Of a DNA stretch of 64,000 nt, positions 54,426-64,000 are shown in pieces. The number at the start of each line of letters is the position of its first letter. Position 1 is the stretch's first letter. The stretch is from Platanthera guangdongensis (lineage: Eukaryota > Streptophyta > Magnoliopsida > Asparagales > Orchidaceae). A program made the position numbers and the translations under genes. The stretch lies in contig CM077162.1 in assembly GCA_039583875.1 (NCBI GenBank), positions 58,510,822 to 58,574,821 of the forward strand. The letters run 5' to 3'. The notes under the pieces are model-generated. The model did not search any database, was not told the origin of the DNA, and worked only from the letters and a program-made list of their open reading frames with translations.

Positions 54426-56523
54426 TGTTGGAAATTGTGTCATACAATGTTCCTCAAGATTTTAAGTTGCATCACCATTCATGCTAAGGGGCATAATGTA
54501 TTTGATATGTGGTTTAGTTTATGCATGCAGGTTGTCCATGATTGGACGAGTAAATAAAATGAGTTGGGCAGTAAAATCAAATTTCGTCGAACTCAGCTCA
54601 GAGTTCGTCGAAATCAGCTTGCTGATCATCGAGATCAACTCAATATATTCTTAAGAATTCGGTATACAAAATTCGTCGAACGTAGCTCGAAGTTCGTCGA
54701 GATCAAGTTATAATTCATCGAGCTTAGCCCAACACTTGTCAAACAGAAGCAAGAGAAAAATTAACTAAGAAAAAAGTGCTGAGAGCGCTGAGAAGATCAA
54801 AGTTTGTCGAGCTCAGTTTACGGTTCATCGAGCTCAGCTCAAAGCTTGTCAAGTTAAAGACAGAAAATTTGTCTAAGGCATAATCCCTGAGTCCACTGAG
54901 AAGAAGGCATTGAGACCGCTGAGACACCTGAGACAGCTAGGAAGATAGCGTTGAGACAGCTGAAGATAATTGAGAAGATGGCGTCGAGACAGCTGAGACA
55001 GCTGAGAGGATGGCATCGAGACAGCTGAGATAGTTGAGAAGATGACGTTGAGATAGATGAGACAACAGAGACAAAGTTAGCTGGATACTTTCTAAGTCCA
55101 GAAGCGTTGAGTGAAGTAAGTTCACTCAATGCTTCTAAATAAAGTAGGAAGCGTTGAGACACTCAAGAGGTAAACAGCTGAGAACAAAATTAGCTGGAAT
55201 TTTTCTAATTCCAGAGGCGTTGAGTGAAGAAGACTCAATCAAAGCTTCTAATGAAGAGGAAAGCACTGAAACAAAGAATTGTCTCAGCTGATAAACGAAA
55301 AACTGCTAAGACCACTGAGATAAATCCGCTGAGACAGTTAAAGTGCAAAAACTACTGAGACTGCAGATAAGAGGAAAGCACTGAGATAAAGGCTTGTCTC
55401 AACTAATAATGGAAAACCGCTGAGACCGTTGAGACCTCTGGGAAAAAACCATTGAGACAAAGCCATGAAATTTTCTAAGTCTAGAAGCGCTGAGAGCCAA
55501 GGATGATGGTGTTGAATGTCTCAACATCACTCAACGCTTGATGGGATTTATGAAAATTTTCTAAGTTCAGATGTTGATGACCACTACTGATGTCATCAAA
55601 GTCAAAACTGCAGGAAGCCGTTTCGGGAAAGTTGCTACATCGCCAAAAGATGTTTTGTCCCTTTCTGATGGAGTTGGCCCTCACCAATCCATGGTGGGCT
55701 CACATACTATGGTGTCGTTAATTCAAATCAACACATATAAATGGGGAAACGGTAAAGGATTAGGGCTAATGAATCCAAGAAATAGAAAGAGAAACTGATA
55801 GAGGCGGCTGGACATTTACTTCCGATCAAGCTTGAAGGCTAAAGTCCAGCCAAGAGAGCCTGAAGGCAAGAAAGGATAGCTGAAGCTCTTCAAGCTCAGC
55901 AAGGGTGTTCTCTACAAAATAGTTTAGCTGATTCATCTCTCAGCAAAGTGGAAGCTTTGCATCAGTGCAGCAGTAATAAGTGATAGTTGTAGAAGAAGGC
56001 TGATTCCTTCTACAGCAGGTGAGCTGGACTGAAATCTGCTCAGTCCAGCAAAGTTGACTCAGAGTTATTTCTCTGAGTCAGTAATTTTATTTTCTTCAAC
56101 TCTATATTTATTCCCTGTAGGATTCAGGTTTCCTGAATCTGAGTGTAGTGCACTTTGTACCTGAGCTGTAGGTGACAAATTTATCACTAAGGTAGGTGTC
56201 TGGAGGGGCACTGAGGTAGGATCCAAACAAGGATTTAAGTTATAGGGCTTAAGTGCCCGAGGTAGGAGAGTGCTGCTCTCTGAGTGTAGGGTATTTGTGA
56301 CTGAGGTAGGTGACAAGCTTGTCACTGAGTTGTAGGTACCTGGAGGTGCACTGAGGTAGGTACCTAGAGGGTACTGAGTTGTAGGAGTGCTACATCACTC
56401 TGAGAGTAGCGCCTTGTACCTGAAGTTGTAGGGCTGAAAAGTCTGAGCTGTAGGCCTTAGAGATAAGGCTGAGGTAGGTGGCTTGCGGGTCACTGAGTGT
56501 AGGAGCACTACAAAGCTCTGAGG
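54426..56523 (+). repeat. 5' LTR of Copia H, upright part
   Basis: It carries TCGTCGA-like palindromes at 54590-54850, a tandem CTGAGACAG/ATGGCGTTGAGA array at about 54880-55480, and TATA box TATAAATGG at 55736-55744. The variable-hairpin array runs to the inversion breakpoint at 56523. The remaining LTR tail is at 56904-57326, reversed. The 3' LTR (62236 on) confirms the order up to 56208. Confidence 0.87.
56110..56523 (+). repeat. Variable-hairpin array of 5' LTR H
   Basis: About fourteen units. Arms include ATCC/GGAT, AGAG/CTCT, GTGACAAG/CTTGTCAC (perfect 16-base palindrome at about 56309-56324), GAGTG/CACTC and CCTTA/TAAGG, each after a TAGG linker. It continues inside the inverted segment (57160-57326). 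Confidence 0.86.
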
Positions 56524-56880
56524 AATGATCCTTTAGGATGAAGGTTGAGTCATCCATGACACTCACCATGATGTGTTGTGCCCTCTTATCCATAGATTCA
56601 AGGTTAATTTCTTCTTCAGATATCTCTGCATAACTCTTTAGAGTCTGGATGCTTGCATCTGAAGTTGAGACCTTCATGGGAATGAAAGGTCCTTCTTGAA
56701 CTATTGCAAGTACCCTAGGATCAGAGGCTTCTATGATTTGCTTGACTCTTTCTTTCCAAGTCTTAAAGTTCTCCTTGTTGCAGACTTGAAGCTCCATTCC
56801 TTGTGGTTCCCTTTTAAACCCATAAGTGTAACCCTTTTAGCTAACCTTAGAGGTATACTCAGATTATTAAATCCTTTTTG
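56524..56880 (-). pseudogene. gag: Copia H gag, N-terminal part (inverted)
   Basis: ATG at 56797 starts MELQVCNKENFKTWKERVKQ, aligned with KLLIYRKENFGIWKEKVML of Copia E. It ends VSVMDDSTFILKDH, matching SVIDDSTFQNLVH. An upstream ATG with MGLKGNHKE matches the start of E gag but is out of frame. The gene continues in the opposite direction from 57327. Confidence 0.85.
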
Positions 56881-57326
56881 AGGAACCTCCCTCTGATATC
56901 ACTTGAAAGTTATTTAAGTTTAGGTTAACTAATCAACTATAGGGGGTGAATAGGTCTTTTAGCTTTTAGTATTTTTTTGTTGTTTTCAAATTATGTTAAC
57001 TAGAGCTTGTCCTTAAGTCCTGTAATCAAAGAGAACTTTAAACTTGGAAGCAAACACAGCAAACAACAGAATTTATAGTGGTTCCCCAATTGGGTACATC
57101 CACTTTCCCTCTCCACATATCCAAGCTTATTTATTAGACTCGACACAAATTCTCCAAACTGCTCCTAAGAGCTTACACCTCAGATCTCGTAGGATCTTCA
57201 AGTCTCCTCCAAGACTCACTTCTTAGCCACAAGGGCCTACATTCAGTGGTCAACAGACCACCTACCTCAAGCTGTTAAGCCCTACACTCAGTCTGGGAGG
57301 ACAGCCCTGAGAGTGGTCCACTACAA
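56524..57326 (-). other. 803-bp inversion spanning LTR tail, primer site and gag start
   Basis: Read on the minus strand, this segment gives the missing LTR end (57326-56904, with U5 hairpin motif at 57103-57078), the primer site (TGATATCAGAGGG, 56902-56890), then the Gag N-terminus. Both outer joins become continuous when it is turned round: the LTR array reads on, and the gag codons match Copia E. At the left break an 8-bp inverted repeat, CACTACAA / TTGTAGTG, faced itself before inversion. Confidence 0.88.
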
Positions 57327-58738
57327 GTCAGCCAAAGAGATGTAGGATTCTCTGACTGACTATATGGAAGGGATAGGGAAAGTTAATCTTTCTGGCAGTG
57401 GCTCAGAGTCTGAAGATGAGAAGAAGAAGAAAAAGATCTTTATGACCCAGAAGGAGAGAAGCTGGACAGATTCTTCATCCTCAGATTTTGAAGATAAAGA
57501 GGAAGAAGCCTACTTAGGGCTTATATCAGTTACTGCAGATCCAAAAGAAGAAGTGTAATATCCTGGTGCCATGATAAGAATCAGGGCCCCTCTATCACTC
57601 TCAGACAGTGACAATGAGGAGGATGAAGAAATCTATGGATGTCATGGGTTGATGGCAATATCTGCAGAAGATAGAAGTCAGGAAGAATCAGAATCAATCA
57701 AGGTACAATCTCTCTCAAATTCTGCATCTTTCTCTGACTTTGAATCCAGTCCAGATACTGGTACATCTTCATCATGTGATGAAGATTGCTATGAATCTAT
57801 GACTGATGTCAATCAATTGATTGACAAGTTTGGACTACTCCTAATTGATCTAAAGGAGAGCAAATTACTTGCCAAGAGGTAAGCCAAGGAATTAGAGGTC
57901 CTAAGGCCTTATAAAACTCTCTATAACAATAAATCTATTGAGTTATATAAGAAAAGTCATGAGATGTCTGAGCTCAAGAAAAATCTTGAGTGTCAGACCA
58001 TGTTTCTAGAAGAAAAGAAGAAGCACATTAGATATCTGGAATAAAAGTTCTCAGAGAGATTGGGGATTGTGATTAACCCTTCTCAGTCATAGGGTCAGTT
58101 GCCAAAAGCTGCAACTTGCAAGTCCCTGAGAAGCTGGGTATTGACCACATCAATAACCACTTCAAATCTGATTGTCTTGATAAGAGAACAGTGTTTCAGA
58201 AGGCAAATACACCTTCTAAAACTGTCAAGTTTGCACCACTGCTGAAGGATCAATCAAATGTGTGCTCCACTAGTGGGGTGAAGCCATATGATCCAAGAAA
58301 GAGTGACACTGTCCACCCTAGCCACAAAGTTCAGAGAAGATCTTTAGATTTGGATCAAAATATCCTCTATCTAAGGAAATGAGAATGTCCACTAGATGGC
58401 AGGCTCCAAAAATACATCAGGCCCATATTGGACCAGTTGTATTTAGTTCCTCAGCATCTTCACTATGGAAGAAGGGGGCATCATCATGCAATGCTGATCC
58501 AGCAAAGCTTGGTGTTGCTCACATCTCTCATAGACAGTAGTTCTGTACTGTCCTAAAGAAAAGATACAACATTCACAAATGTTGGTGTTGTGGAAAGGTG
58601 AGTCACTTTGCCATTGATTATTGGCATAACCTGAATGTGACTAGCGGACAGAAAGCTGTTCAGCCCTGGCAGAGAGTTGGGCAGATATTTTATGATGCTA
58701 ACAAGAACCTAGGACCCTATTATTATTGGGTGACTAAG
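57327..58738 (+). pseudogene. gag: Copia H gag, remaining part
   Basis: It resumes with SAKEM, stop, DSLTDYMEGI, which matches SKEMWDTLVVYMEGT of Copia E. Acidic serine-rich stretches follow (SWTDSSSSDFEDKEEEAYLG, and later a VNQLIDKFGLLL helix), then a coiled-coil-like region. The second knuckle CWCCGKVSHFAIDYWH is at about 58580-58630. The end NLGPYYYWVTKEK, TGA lies on a partial stem-loop (58710-58736). The first zinc knuckle present in E is missing. Many stops. Confidence 0.83.
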
Positions 58739-58860
58739 GAAAAATGAACTCTGTTTTGCAGGTTAGTCCAAGTACCTATCCACTTAAGACTTGGTATTTG
58801 GATAATGGGTGTTTGAGGGAAATGACTGGGACATGATAGTTGCTCTTGGAATATGCTCCA
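58739..58860 (+). pseudogene. pol: Copia H protease stub
   Basis: After TTTTGCAGGTTAGTCC the frame reads WYLDNGC, stop, GEMTGT, the start of copia protease with DSGC changed to DNGC. It stops near 58860. Integrase, RT and RNase H do not follow. Confidence 0.72.
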
Positions 58861-59271
58861 GAAAAAGCAACATGTTAAGGTTAAGGCTATCAAGTATGTA
58901 ATCCTCAAAAGCTAGAGGAAGCAAGCCTTAAGGTATATCTCTCTCTCTCTCTCTCTTATATAGAGATTTAGTTTGCTATTTATTATGATAGTTATGCTCA
59001 AGATAAATCCAATCAAATTATTAGCAAGCTTTAGGGCAAAACAATGCATAAATTGGGTGCCAATGGAACCGACCCATTAGCATGTTAGGTCCCCTTCTAC
59101 TTTACTCGAAAATTTACTAAGACAAGTAATTTGTACAACCAATCAGTAAGGGACATAATAAAAACTCTAAGTGTCATATATCATAACAGGAATGATTGAG
59201 TAAGCCGTAAAGTCTAAAATACTTAATTTAATAGTCAAATGAAATATTAAATTAAATAAATGTCTTCATTA
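58861..59271 (+). other. Copia H AT-rich spacer in place of pol
   Basis: About 400 bp with a CT dinucleotide run at 58938-58956 and no ORF. Its position before ORF3 and its composition resemble the pol-ORF3 spacer of Copia D, so the deletion probably ended within that spacer. Confidence 0.6.
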
Positions 59272-59281
59272 TATATATAAA
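59272..59281 (+). promoter_or_regulatory. Candidate ORF3 promoter of Copia H (TATATATAAA)
   Basis: A clear TATA run stands 95-104 bp before ATG 59376. A pyrimidine-rich leader without upstream ATG lies between (CACTCTCTAAAAGCCTTAAC). It parallels Copia B and D. Activity is not shown. Confidence 0.45.
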
Positions 59282-59375
59282 GACGACGGGAAACGAAAAG
59301 CCACATCACTCTCTAAAAGCCTTAACCCCAGCCGTCGAGACCGAATCCATCTCAGCTTCTTACCGCTCTGTTTTA

Positions 59376-61739
59376 ATGGCGCCAAATGTCATCAAGGAGC
59401 TTCAGGATGGATACGAAATAGTGAGGGATGGATTAAATCATGCCTCTCTTGAGATTAAGGTCGTGTTAAGGATGATTGAGGTTGCTGGATTAGAATACAC
59501 CCTTTCTAAACCCTCCACCATTCATAAAAATGAGGTTATGGGATTCTTCTCAAACGTTAAGATGTCCCCATCTCAAAACTCTCTCAGGTCTAAGATTAAA
59601 TACATCAAAATCAAGGTAAATCCTAAGAGGTTAGGAAAGGTGCTTCATATCCCCTCCGTCAACCCTAGAGAGGAAGAAGAGCTCGCCGACTCGGATAGAG
59701 ACAGTTCTCTCTTATGGTGTGTATACAATGAGGCCAAATCTGGGTCTCTGAAAAGAAAATTCTTCAATCAAAGAGGAAAACTGCTAGCAGACATTGTAGG
59801 GAAAGCCCTCGTCTGCAAACCTGGATCACATGAGACCATCTCCAGGTTCATGTTTGCAGTCATGACTAGAATTATACTAAATAGAAAGACCTCATGGACT
59901 TCTCTCATCTATCATAGAATAATAGACTGCATATCCTCTCCAAATATGGGCAGAATCATTTCCTTGTACCTACTGAACACCTATCCTGACACTTTCACAC
60001 AGGAACAGGGGGTGAAGATTCACTACCTGGAAAGAATGGATATAAAAACTTTGGATAGATTCTCTAGAATCCTACCTATAAGCCAACCTACAGGAATAAA
60101 GGAATCCTCCAAGGGTACAAGGAAGAAACCCACTGAGGAAGAAAGAACTTCCAGCCCTGAACCAGTACTTGGATCATCCTCTCCAGCTAATGTTGGTCTG
60201 CAGGTTTACCTATCCCTCAGTCAATCCTCTACCAACATTGAACTTCAGGATGTTGTTGTGCATATTGATAAAATCCATGGCAGCTCTAGGCCAGGAGAAA
60301 TCTCTAAGAATGCTGCTGAAGAAGATAATGTTGAAAAGAATGGGGCAGACATGAATATTACTGATGAAGCTGCAACAGTTGATGATATGCCTACTACGGA
60401 AGATAACTAGGAGCCTCTTGAGACATTAGACACTTATCTTGATAAGTCCAGCCCAGGGAAAAAATGCTCAGTCTAAGGGGGAGCATGATCAGATGGATGT
60501 GACAAACTTGGATCAAGTTGTCGATAAGATATTTGAGTCTGCACCCACTACAGGTAAAACTTATTCCCCTTAATTAATATTGTTAAAACAATTTTAGCTA
60601 AAGAAATGTTTTCTTCCATAGGTGTTGTAGTTGAGGGGGAGACTTCTTAGATCCCTGCTCAGGATGTTATACCTCCTCCTATGGGCCATACTTCATCTAC
60701 TCTCATCTCTAATGAGGATTTTTTAAAATAAATTAAAGTACTCTTGGATAATGAGACCACAACCCTCAAGGAGTATGTTGATCAATCTATTGCCAATCTG
60801 AGGGATGAAATGTCTGCCAAAGTAAATGAAACTAAGTAAGAAATATCTCACATAAACAAACAGGTCACCACCTGGTTTGATAAGGCTTGAACTGCTGGAA
60901 TCAAGCTGACCACCCTCATTGAATCTTTGGACACAAGACAAAAACTAAATACAACTGACATAGGATATGTAAAGAATTATGTGATTACAACTGATGAAGT
61001 GATCAAGGGTGCAGTAGACCATGTCAATCAGCATGTCACCAAGGTCGCTCTTCACTCCATGGAGCAGGAAATTAGCTTGAGGAATGAGCTGCTTACTGAC
61101 AATGAGAGAATCCTCCAATCTTTATCGAACAAAAATAAAGCCAACACCTCATTACTGCAAAGGATAATATCTGAAGAAGGCAGAAAGGGGGAGAGCAGCC
61201 ATGCTAAGGCAGCAGCACTCATTGATGATCAAACCTTCAATGTAATTCAAGGCACCAGGATGGCACTACACCTGCCCCTCCTGGATAGAAAGAGGCTAGA
61301 GGACCTAGACTTCCCTGCATAAGCCAGAATTGCACAAGATGCACAGCTTGCTGCCAGAAGAAAGAGGGAAGGAACTCAAATGGCTAAAACTTTCATGGAC
61401 AAGAGGAGAGCTGTGAAAAGAGATGAACCAGACTATGAACAGCTAAGTGAGGCCTCTGAATCAATCATTATCAATGCCTGGGTAATCCATGGACAAATCT
61501 TAAAGAACATTGATAGTGTATATCCATCTGAGGAATGGATAAAGCATCTGGAGAGAAATTCCCTAAGGGAAAGAATATTCAAGGAGAATCCAGTAAGGAT
61601 GATCAACCCTAAGAAGATACCTTCCAAATTTATTCCAAAGCCATTCCATTACTTCAAGAGACAGAGGAACAAAGCTGAAAATTTGAAGAAGACTGCTGGA
61701 ACCAAGGATTCTAGTGAAAGTTCTTCAAAAAATAACTGA
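59376..61739 (+). pseudogene. Copia H ORF3: third ORF with candidate intron, function unknown
   Basis: ATG at 59376 opens 344 clean codons (MAPNVIKELQDGYEIVRDGL). This includes the family core GKLLADIVGKALVCKPGSHE and NMGRIISLYLLN, and a Ser/Pro-rich linker with a KGTRKKPTEEE basic patch. A TAG at 60408 and a frameshift in an A6 run (60463-60468) follow. A 68-bp GT-AG segment (60554-60621) then joins the frame to a coiled-coil region (about 60720-61200) and a conserved tail ending IPKPFHYFKRQRNK. Downstream stops at about 60650, 60727, 60838, 60887 and 61320 all lie in one frame, so decay is mild. Total about 765 codons. No signal peptide or membrane helix. It is the longest preserved ORF in an element that has lost pol. 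Confidence 0.78.
60554..60621 (+). other. Candidate 68-bp intron in ORF3 of Copia H
   Basis: It begins CAG|GTAAAACTT and ends TCTTCCATAG|GT. It is AT-rich with in-frame interruptions, while flanking sequence reads as protein. The acceptor lies at the same place in Copia D (ATTATAG near 51450), just before GTTGAGGGGGAG. Length is near the lower limit for plant introns. Confidence 0.5.
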
Positions 61740-62235
61740 TAAAAGATTGGAAGACCTAAGCTTATTCAAAATTATTGTCTAATCTATGTCTTGTAATGAA
61801 TTTCAACAATGTAAAAGTTTCAAATCTTTATCACTGAAATCAACATGTGTTGACCCTGACTATGATGATGTGACAAATGTATATCTGTATTAGATAAATA
61901 TATTATTATTTAATGAATATCCTGTTATCTCAAGTTTGATGTATTGATTCTCTAAGTTAATGATTAGGTTTATCTTTATCATAATGTTTACTTTGTAATT
62001 GATTACTAAAGTTCTTGTTGTTAATCATACTTTCATGATTGTCAATGATTGTTAATTCACCTGTACCATTAGTTTATCAATCATATTGTTAAGCCATCTC
62101 ATCTAGGGGGAGTTACCTTATATTGGGATGGCTAGTTGTCATGATAATGTATCATTAGACCTATCATGATATTTTTTCTGCGTTGATGCACCTTAGTATG
62201 GGTGTGTGTTTTGACTTCTTCAAATAGGGGGAGAT
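61740..62235 (+). other. Copia H 3' noncoding region and polypurine tract
   Basis: AT-rich with no gene. A purine tract-like CTAGGGGGAG lies at 62103-62112. The final tract CTTCTTCAAATA then GGGGGAGAT (62215-62235) is directly before the LTR. Confidence 0.75.
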
Positions 62236-64000
62236 AGTTGGAAATTGTGCCATACAATGTTCCTCAGGATTTTAAGTTGCATCACCATTCATGCTAAGGG
62301 GCATAATATATTTGATGTGTGCTTTAGTTCATACTTGCAGGTTGTCCTTGATTGGACAAGTAAAGAAAAATAAGTTGGGCAGTAAACTCAAATTTCGTCA
62401 AACTCAGCTCAGAGTTCGTCGAAATCAGCTTGCTAATCATCGAGCTCAACTCAGCATATGCTTAAGAATTCGGGATACAAAATTCATCAAACTTAGCTCG
62501 AAGTTCATCGAGCTCAGGTTACAGTTCGTCGAGCTCATCCCAACGCTTGTTAAGCTAAAGCAAGAGAAAAATTGACTAAGGCAAAAAGTGCTGAGAGTGA
62601 TGAGAAGATCAAAGTTCGTTGAGCTCAGTTTGTGGTTCATCGAGCTCAGCTCAAAGCTTGTCAAGTTAAAGCCAAAAAATCTATCTAAGGCATAAGCACT
62701 GAGTCCGCTAAGAAGAAGGCGTTGAGACCGCTGAGACAACTGAGATAGATGGGAAGATAGCGTTGAGACAACTGAAGACAACTGAGAAGATGGCGTTGAT
62801 ATAACTGAGATAGTTGAGAAGATGATATTGAGAAAGCTGAGACAGTTGAGAATATGGCGTTGAGATAGCTGAGGTAACAAAGACAAAGTTAGCTGGAAAC
62901 TTTCTAAGTCCAGAAGCGTTGAGTGAATCAAGTTCACTCAACGCTTCTAAATAAAGCAGGAAGCATTGAGACAGTCAAGAGGTAAACAGCTGAGAACAAA
63001 ATTAGCTGGAATTTTTCTAAGTCCAGAAACGTTGAGTGAAGCAGGCTCACTCAACACTTCTAATGAAGAGGAAAGCGCTGAAACAAAGAAGTATCTCAAC
63101 TGATAAATGAAAAATCGCGGAGACCGCTGAGACAAATCTGCTGAGACAGTTAAAGTGCAAAAACCACTGAGACTGCAGATAATAGGAAAGTGTTGAAACA
63201 TAGGCTTGTCTCAGCTAATAATGGAAAACCGCTGAGACTGCTGAGACAAAACCGCTGAGACAAAGCCAGGAAATTTTCTAAGTCTAGAAGCGATGAGAGC
63301 CAAGGCTGATGGTATTGAGTGTCTCAACATCACTCAATGCTTGACGGGATTAAGGGAAATTTTCTAAGTCCAGATGTTGATGACCACTACTGACGTCATT
63401 AAAGTCAAAACTGCAGGAAGTCGTTGCTGGAAAGCTGCTACATCACCGAAAGATGTTTTGTCCTTTTCCGATGGAGTTGGCACTCACCAATCCTTGGTGC
63501 GTCCACATACTATGGTGTTGTTTATTCAAATTAATGCATATAAAAGGGGAAACAGTAAAGGATTACGATTAACAAATCCAAGAAATAGAAAGAGAAACTG
63601 ATAAAGGCGGCTGAACATTTACTTCCGATCAAGGTTGAAAGCTGAGGTCTAGCCAAGATAGTCTGAAGGCAAGAAAGGATAGCTGAAGCTCTTTAAGCTC
63701 AGCAAGGGTGTTCTCTACAAAACAGTTTAGCTAAGATAGCGCTGAAACAAAGAAGCTCATCAGTGCAGCAGTAATAAGTGATTGTTGTAGAAGAAGGCTG
63801 ATTTCTTCTACAGCAGGTGAGCTGGACTGAAATCTGCTCAGTCCAGCAAAGTTGACTAAGAGTTATTTCTCTGAGTCAGTAATTTTATTTTCTTCAACTC
63901 TGTATTTATTTCCTATAGGATTCATGTTTCTTGAATCTAAGTGTAGGGCACTTTGTACCTGAACTGTAGGTGACAAATTTGTCACTAAGGTAGGTGCTTG
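62236..64000 (+). repeat. 3' LTR of Copia H, cut by the window end
   Basis: It matches 54426-56208. TATA box TATAAAAGG is at 63539-63547. The hairpin array begins at about 63915 and includes a perfect palindrome GTGACAAATTTGTCAC at about 63970-63985, where the 5' LTR has one mismatch. CTGAGACAG tandem repeats lie at about 62690-63300. Confidence 0.87.

Larger units (their letters stand above)
54426..64000 (+). mobile_element. Copia H: pol-deleted Sirevirus-like element with inversion, runs off the window
   Basis: LTRs begin at 54426 (TGTTGGAAATTGTG) and 62236 (AGTTGGAAATTGTG). Order: 5' LTR with its last part inverted, gag, a stub of protease, an AT-rich spacer, a long ORF3, polypurine tract, 3' LTR cut by the window end. 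Integrase, RT and RNase H are missing. It could move only with enzymes from a relative. Confidence 0.87.

Noticed and set aside
54739..55162. Ser/Leu-rich minus ORFs in LTR H (also 62446-63201)
   Set aside because: They arise from the CTGAGACAG tandem repeat and have no start context or domain.

Overview
The window reads as repeat-rich heterochromatin from a flowering plant with a large, retrotransposon-filled genome. I find no host gene, rRNA or tRNA gene. Nearly all of it is LTR retrotransposon sequence of two kinds: Sirevirus-like Ty1/copia elements (TGTTGG...CA LTRs, gag in a separate ORF, repeated GAGGGGGAG polypurine tracts, LTR palindrome arrays, a third ORF after pol) and Ty3/gypsy chromoviruses (TGTAACACCCC LTRs, probably Tekay/Del-like). 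The species cannot be named from this.

Layout. Copia A (plus) supplies only its 3' end (1-1092 and 13099-14251). Its 3' LTR is split by Copia B (minus, 1093-13098, duplication CAGTC), the youngest and best preserved element. B has an intact gag, a pol with two breaks, and a long ORF3. Then come 3.5 kb of unclassified sequence, a solo LTR (C, 17803-20025) and a minisatellite. Copia D (minus) is 20333-23286 plus 50935-53105, split inside its ORF3 by Copia E (plus, 23287-50934). The gag of E is split by gypsy F (minus, 27532-44327, duplication AGCTG), a gag-only deletion derivative. The 5' LTR of F is in turn split by gypsy G (plus, 31534-42596, duplication TAGCT). This gives a nest D > E > F > G. 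After about 1.3 kb of unclassified sequence, Copia H (plus, 54426 to the window end) carries an 803-bp internal inversion, has lost most of pol, and keeps a long ORF3 with a candidate intron and its own TATA box.

The strongest unexplained signal is in the Copia LTRs C, D, E and H. Downstream of the TATA box lies an array of about 10-16 short units. Each has a near-constant linker (CTGAG, G/C, T, then TAGG or TGTAGG) followed by a small inverted repeat. The arms differ from unit to unit, but pairing is kept and changes in a compensatory way between related LTRs, as expected for a selected string of RNA hairpins. A second signal is ORF3 itself: three diverged families (B, D, H) keep a third ORF after pol, each with a TATA-like box about 95-115 bp before the ATG, as if it were a separately transcribed gene.

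How the parts work together: gag, protease, integrase, RT and RNase H are the standard retrotransposition set, and the LTRs supply promoter and termination signals. No element here is fully intact. B is closest, with a stop codon and a frameshift in the integrase zinc-finger region plus one frameshift and one stop in ORF3.
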